In this document: positions 24,662 through 25,200 of the stretch, in pieces
How the letters are laid out: the number at the start of each line of letters is the position of its first letter
How positions within the stretch are numbered: the first letter of the stretch is position 1
Source of the DNA: DATMRF01 sp035566435
Lineage (GTDB): Bacteria; Verrucomicrobiota; Verrucomicrobiia; Limisphaerales; UBA8199
DNA: 25,200 bases
Direction of reading: 5' to 3'
NCBI GenBank assembly: GCA_035566435.1
Contig: DATMRF010000112.1
Coordinates: 1-25,200, forward strand
Made by a program: the position numbers and the translations under genes
The notes under the pieces: generated by a model
Told to the model about the DNA's origin: nothing
What the model saw: only the letters and a program-made list of their open reading frames with translations
Database searches by the model: none

Positions 24662-25126
24662 TTCGGTGCGTACGTTATACCGGCTGACTGCCCTCCAATT
24701 CCCGTGATTCAGCGGGAAGAAAAGCGAGCATTGGAAGCCTCACACCTGCCGTCGTGTACCGCTCGGGATCCAATCGCGCACAATCTGGATCGGCGGCACC
24801 GCCGCGAAAGGCTACCAGCTGACCGACTTCGCCAAGGCCGCGTAGGACGAGCGGGGGTAGACCCGAAAGAAAGCGACGGGTGAAAAGCTGACTTTAACGC
24901 AAAGAGGCAGCGCGGCGGAGCCGCAACCAAAAGCAGGAGAGAATAACCGCGGAATACGCGGAATACGCGGAAAGCGACAGAATTGCCACAACAAGGCGCG
25001 AGAAGGCGCGAAAAGGAACGCTGCTTTGTTCGTTAGTGATATCTCGAACGTTGGCCGGGCCCCTCACCCCCATAGGCGCTAACTTAATGATTGCCAACCA
25101 CGCTGCTGGTATGCTATCAAACCGCA
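24662..25126. other. intergenic region with degraded and repeated sequence
   Basis: About 465 bases hold no complete gene. A short frame ending IWIGGTAAKGYQLTDFAKAA and TAG at about 24841 looks like the tail of a decayed protein gene of unknown kind. Repeat tracts follow (24948-24974; a ten-base period at 24993-25013). The last part, from about 25070 (taggcgctaacttaatgatt), probably belongs to the left end of an insertion sequence. Confidence 0.45.
24948..24974. repeat. nine-base tandem repeat
   Basis: cgcggaata-cgcggaata-cgcggaaag gives two perfect nine-base units and a third with changes near its end. Confidence 0.7.
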
Positions 25127-25200
25127 GTGAATCACGCGAATCTGCTCGACGAGGAATGGGAATTTCTCACGGACTTTCTTCCCGCGGACTGGCGCGAACA
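25127..25200 (+). CDS. start of an IS4-type transposase (partial, runs off the window)
   Basis: From GTG 25127 the frame reads MNHANLLDEEWEFLTDFLPA, then DWRE, and leaves the window. The wording L.DE.W.FL..FLP..WRE resembles the N-terminus of IS4-type transposases (an N-terminal helical domain before the DDE core). The frame is open only from 25091 because of a TGA at 25088, so this is the gene's beginning, not the middle. Preceding bases from about 25070 may contain the terminal inverted repeat; no partner end is in the window. Only 24 residues are visible, so the family call is tentative. Confidence 0.5.
   Translation, partial: MNHANLLDEEWEFLTDFLPADWRE

Noticed and set aside
24775..24843. 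A short frame with IWIGGTAAKGYQLTDFAKAA as a gene
   Set aside because: It has no supported start and no recognisable family; at most a decayed gene tail.

Overview
This is a high-GC, gene-dense stretch of a bacterial chromosome. It most likely comes from a Verrucomicrobiota member of the Pedosphaera/Limisphaera type. The pointers are a DUF1501 protein with a Tat signal, a large PSCyt1-DUF1549-DUF1553 cytochrome protein (both typical of the Planctomycetes-Verrucomicrobia group), short lineage-specific membrane and TPR proteins, and many palindromic or heptamer-type repeats between genes. The taxonomic call is an inference from gene content. No rRNA, tRNA or CRISPR array was seen.

Layout. 1-2506: the 3' end of an unrecognised gene, a convergent class I fructose-bisphosphate aldolase (fbaB), a 68-residue Cys-containing membrane peptide and an Hsp20 chaperone. 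2552-5808: Lon protease, translationally overlapped with a secreted LolA-like protein. 6045-7646: an ECF sigma factor, an 80-residue Gln-rich partner and a rhomboid-like membrane protein that lacks the catalytic residues. 7750-11302: a co-directional module of a PflX-like radical SAM protein, a very small conserved-looking protein, a Ycf46-type AAA ATPase, a DUF1257 (Ycf35-like) protein and a DUF2997 protein. 11491-14241: a membrane protein with a degenerate S26 signal-peptidase-like domain, a TPR protein and a PilT-type ATPase, tightly packed. 14609-18952: a membrane TPR protein, a convergent lipoprotein, LarE, a single-pass membrane protein and a MOSC protein. 19059-24661: DUF1501, the PSD1 cytochrome protein and a PLC/acid-phosphatase-type phosphoesterase. 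The right edge enters what looks like an IS4-type transposase.

How genes may work together. Hsp20 and Lon form a protein quality-control neighbourhood. The AAA/DUF1257/DUF2997 set is the best candidate for a poorly described system: its parts resemble genes kept in cyanobacteria and red-algal plastids, and here they sit next to a radical SAM enzyme. DUF1501 and PSD1 proteins form a known but functionally unsolved pair in this group of bacteria.

The most unusual sequence-level feature is the repeat landscape. Heptamer arrays occur in many spacers, and one palindromic heptamer element sits in frame inside larE. A 28-bp hairpin element occurs in two inverted copies. A 146-bp nested palindrome provides the apparent start region of the PSD1 gene.
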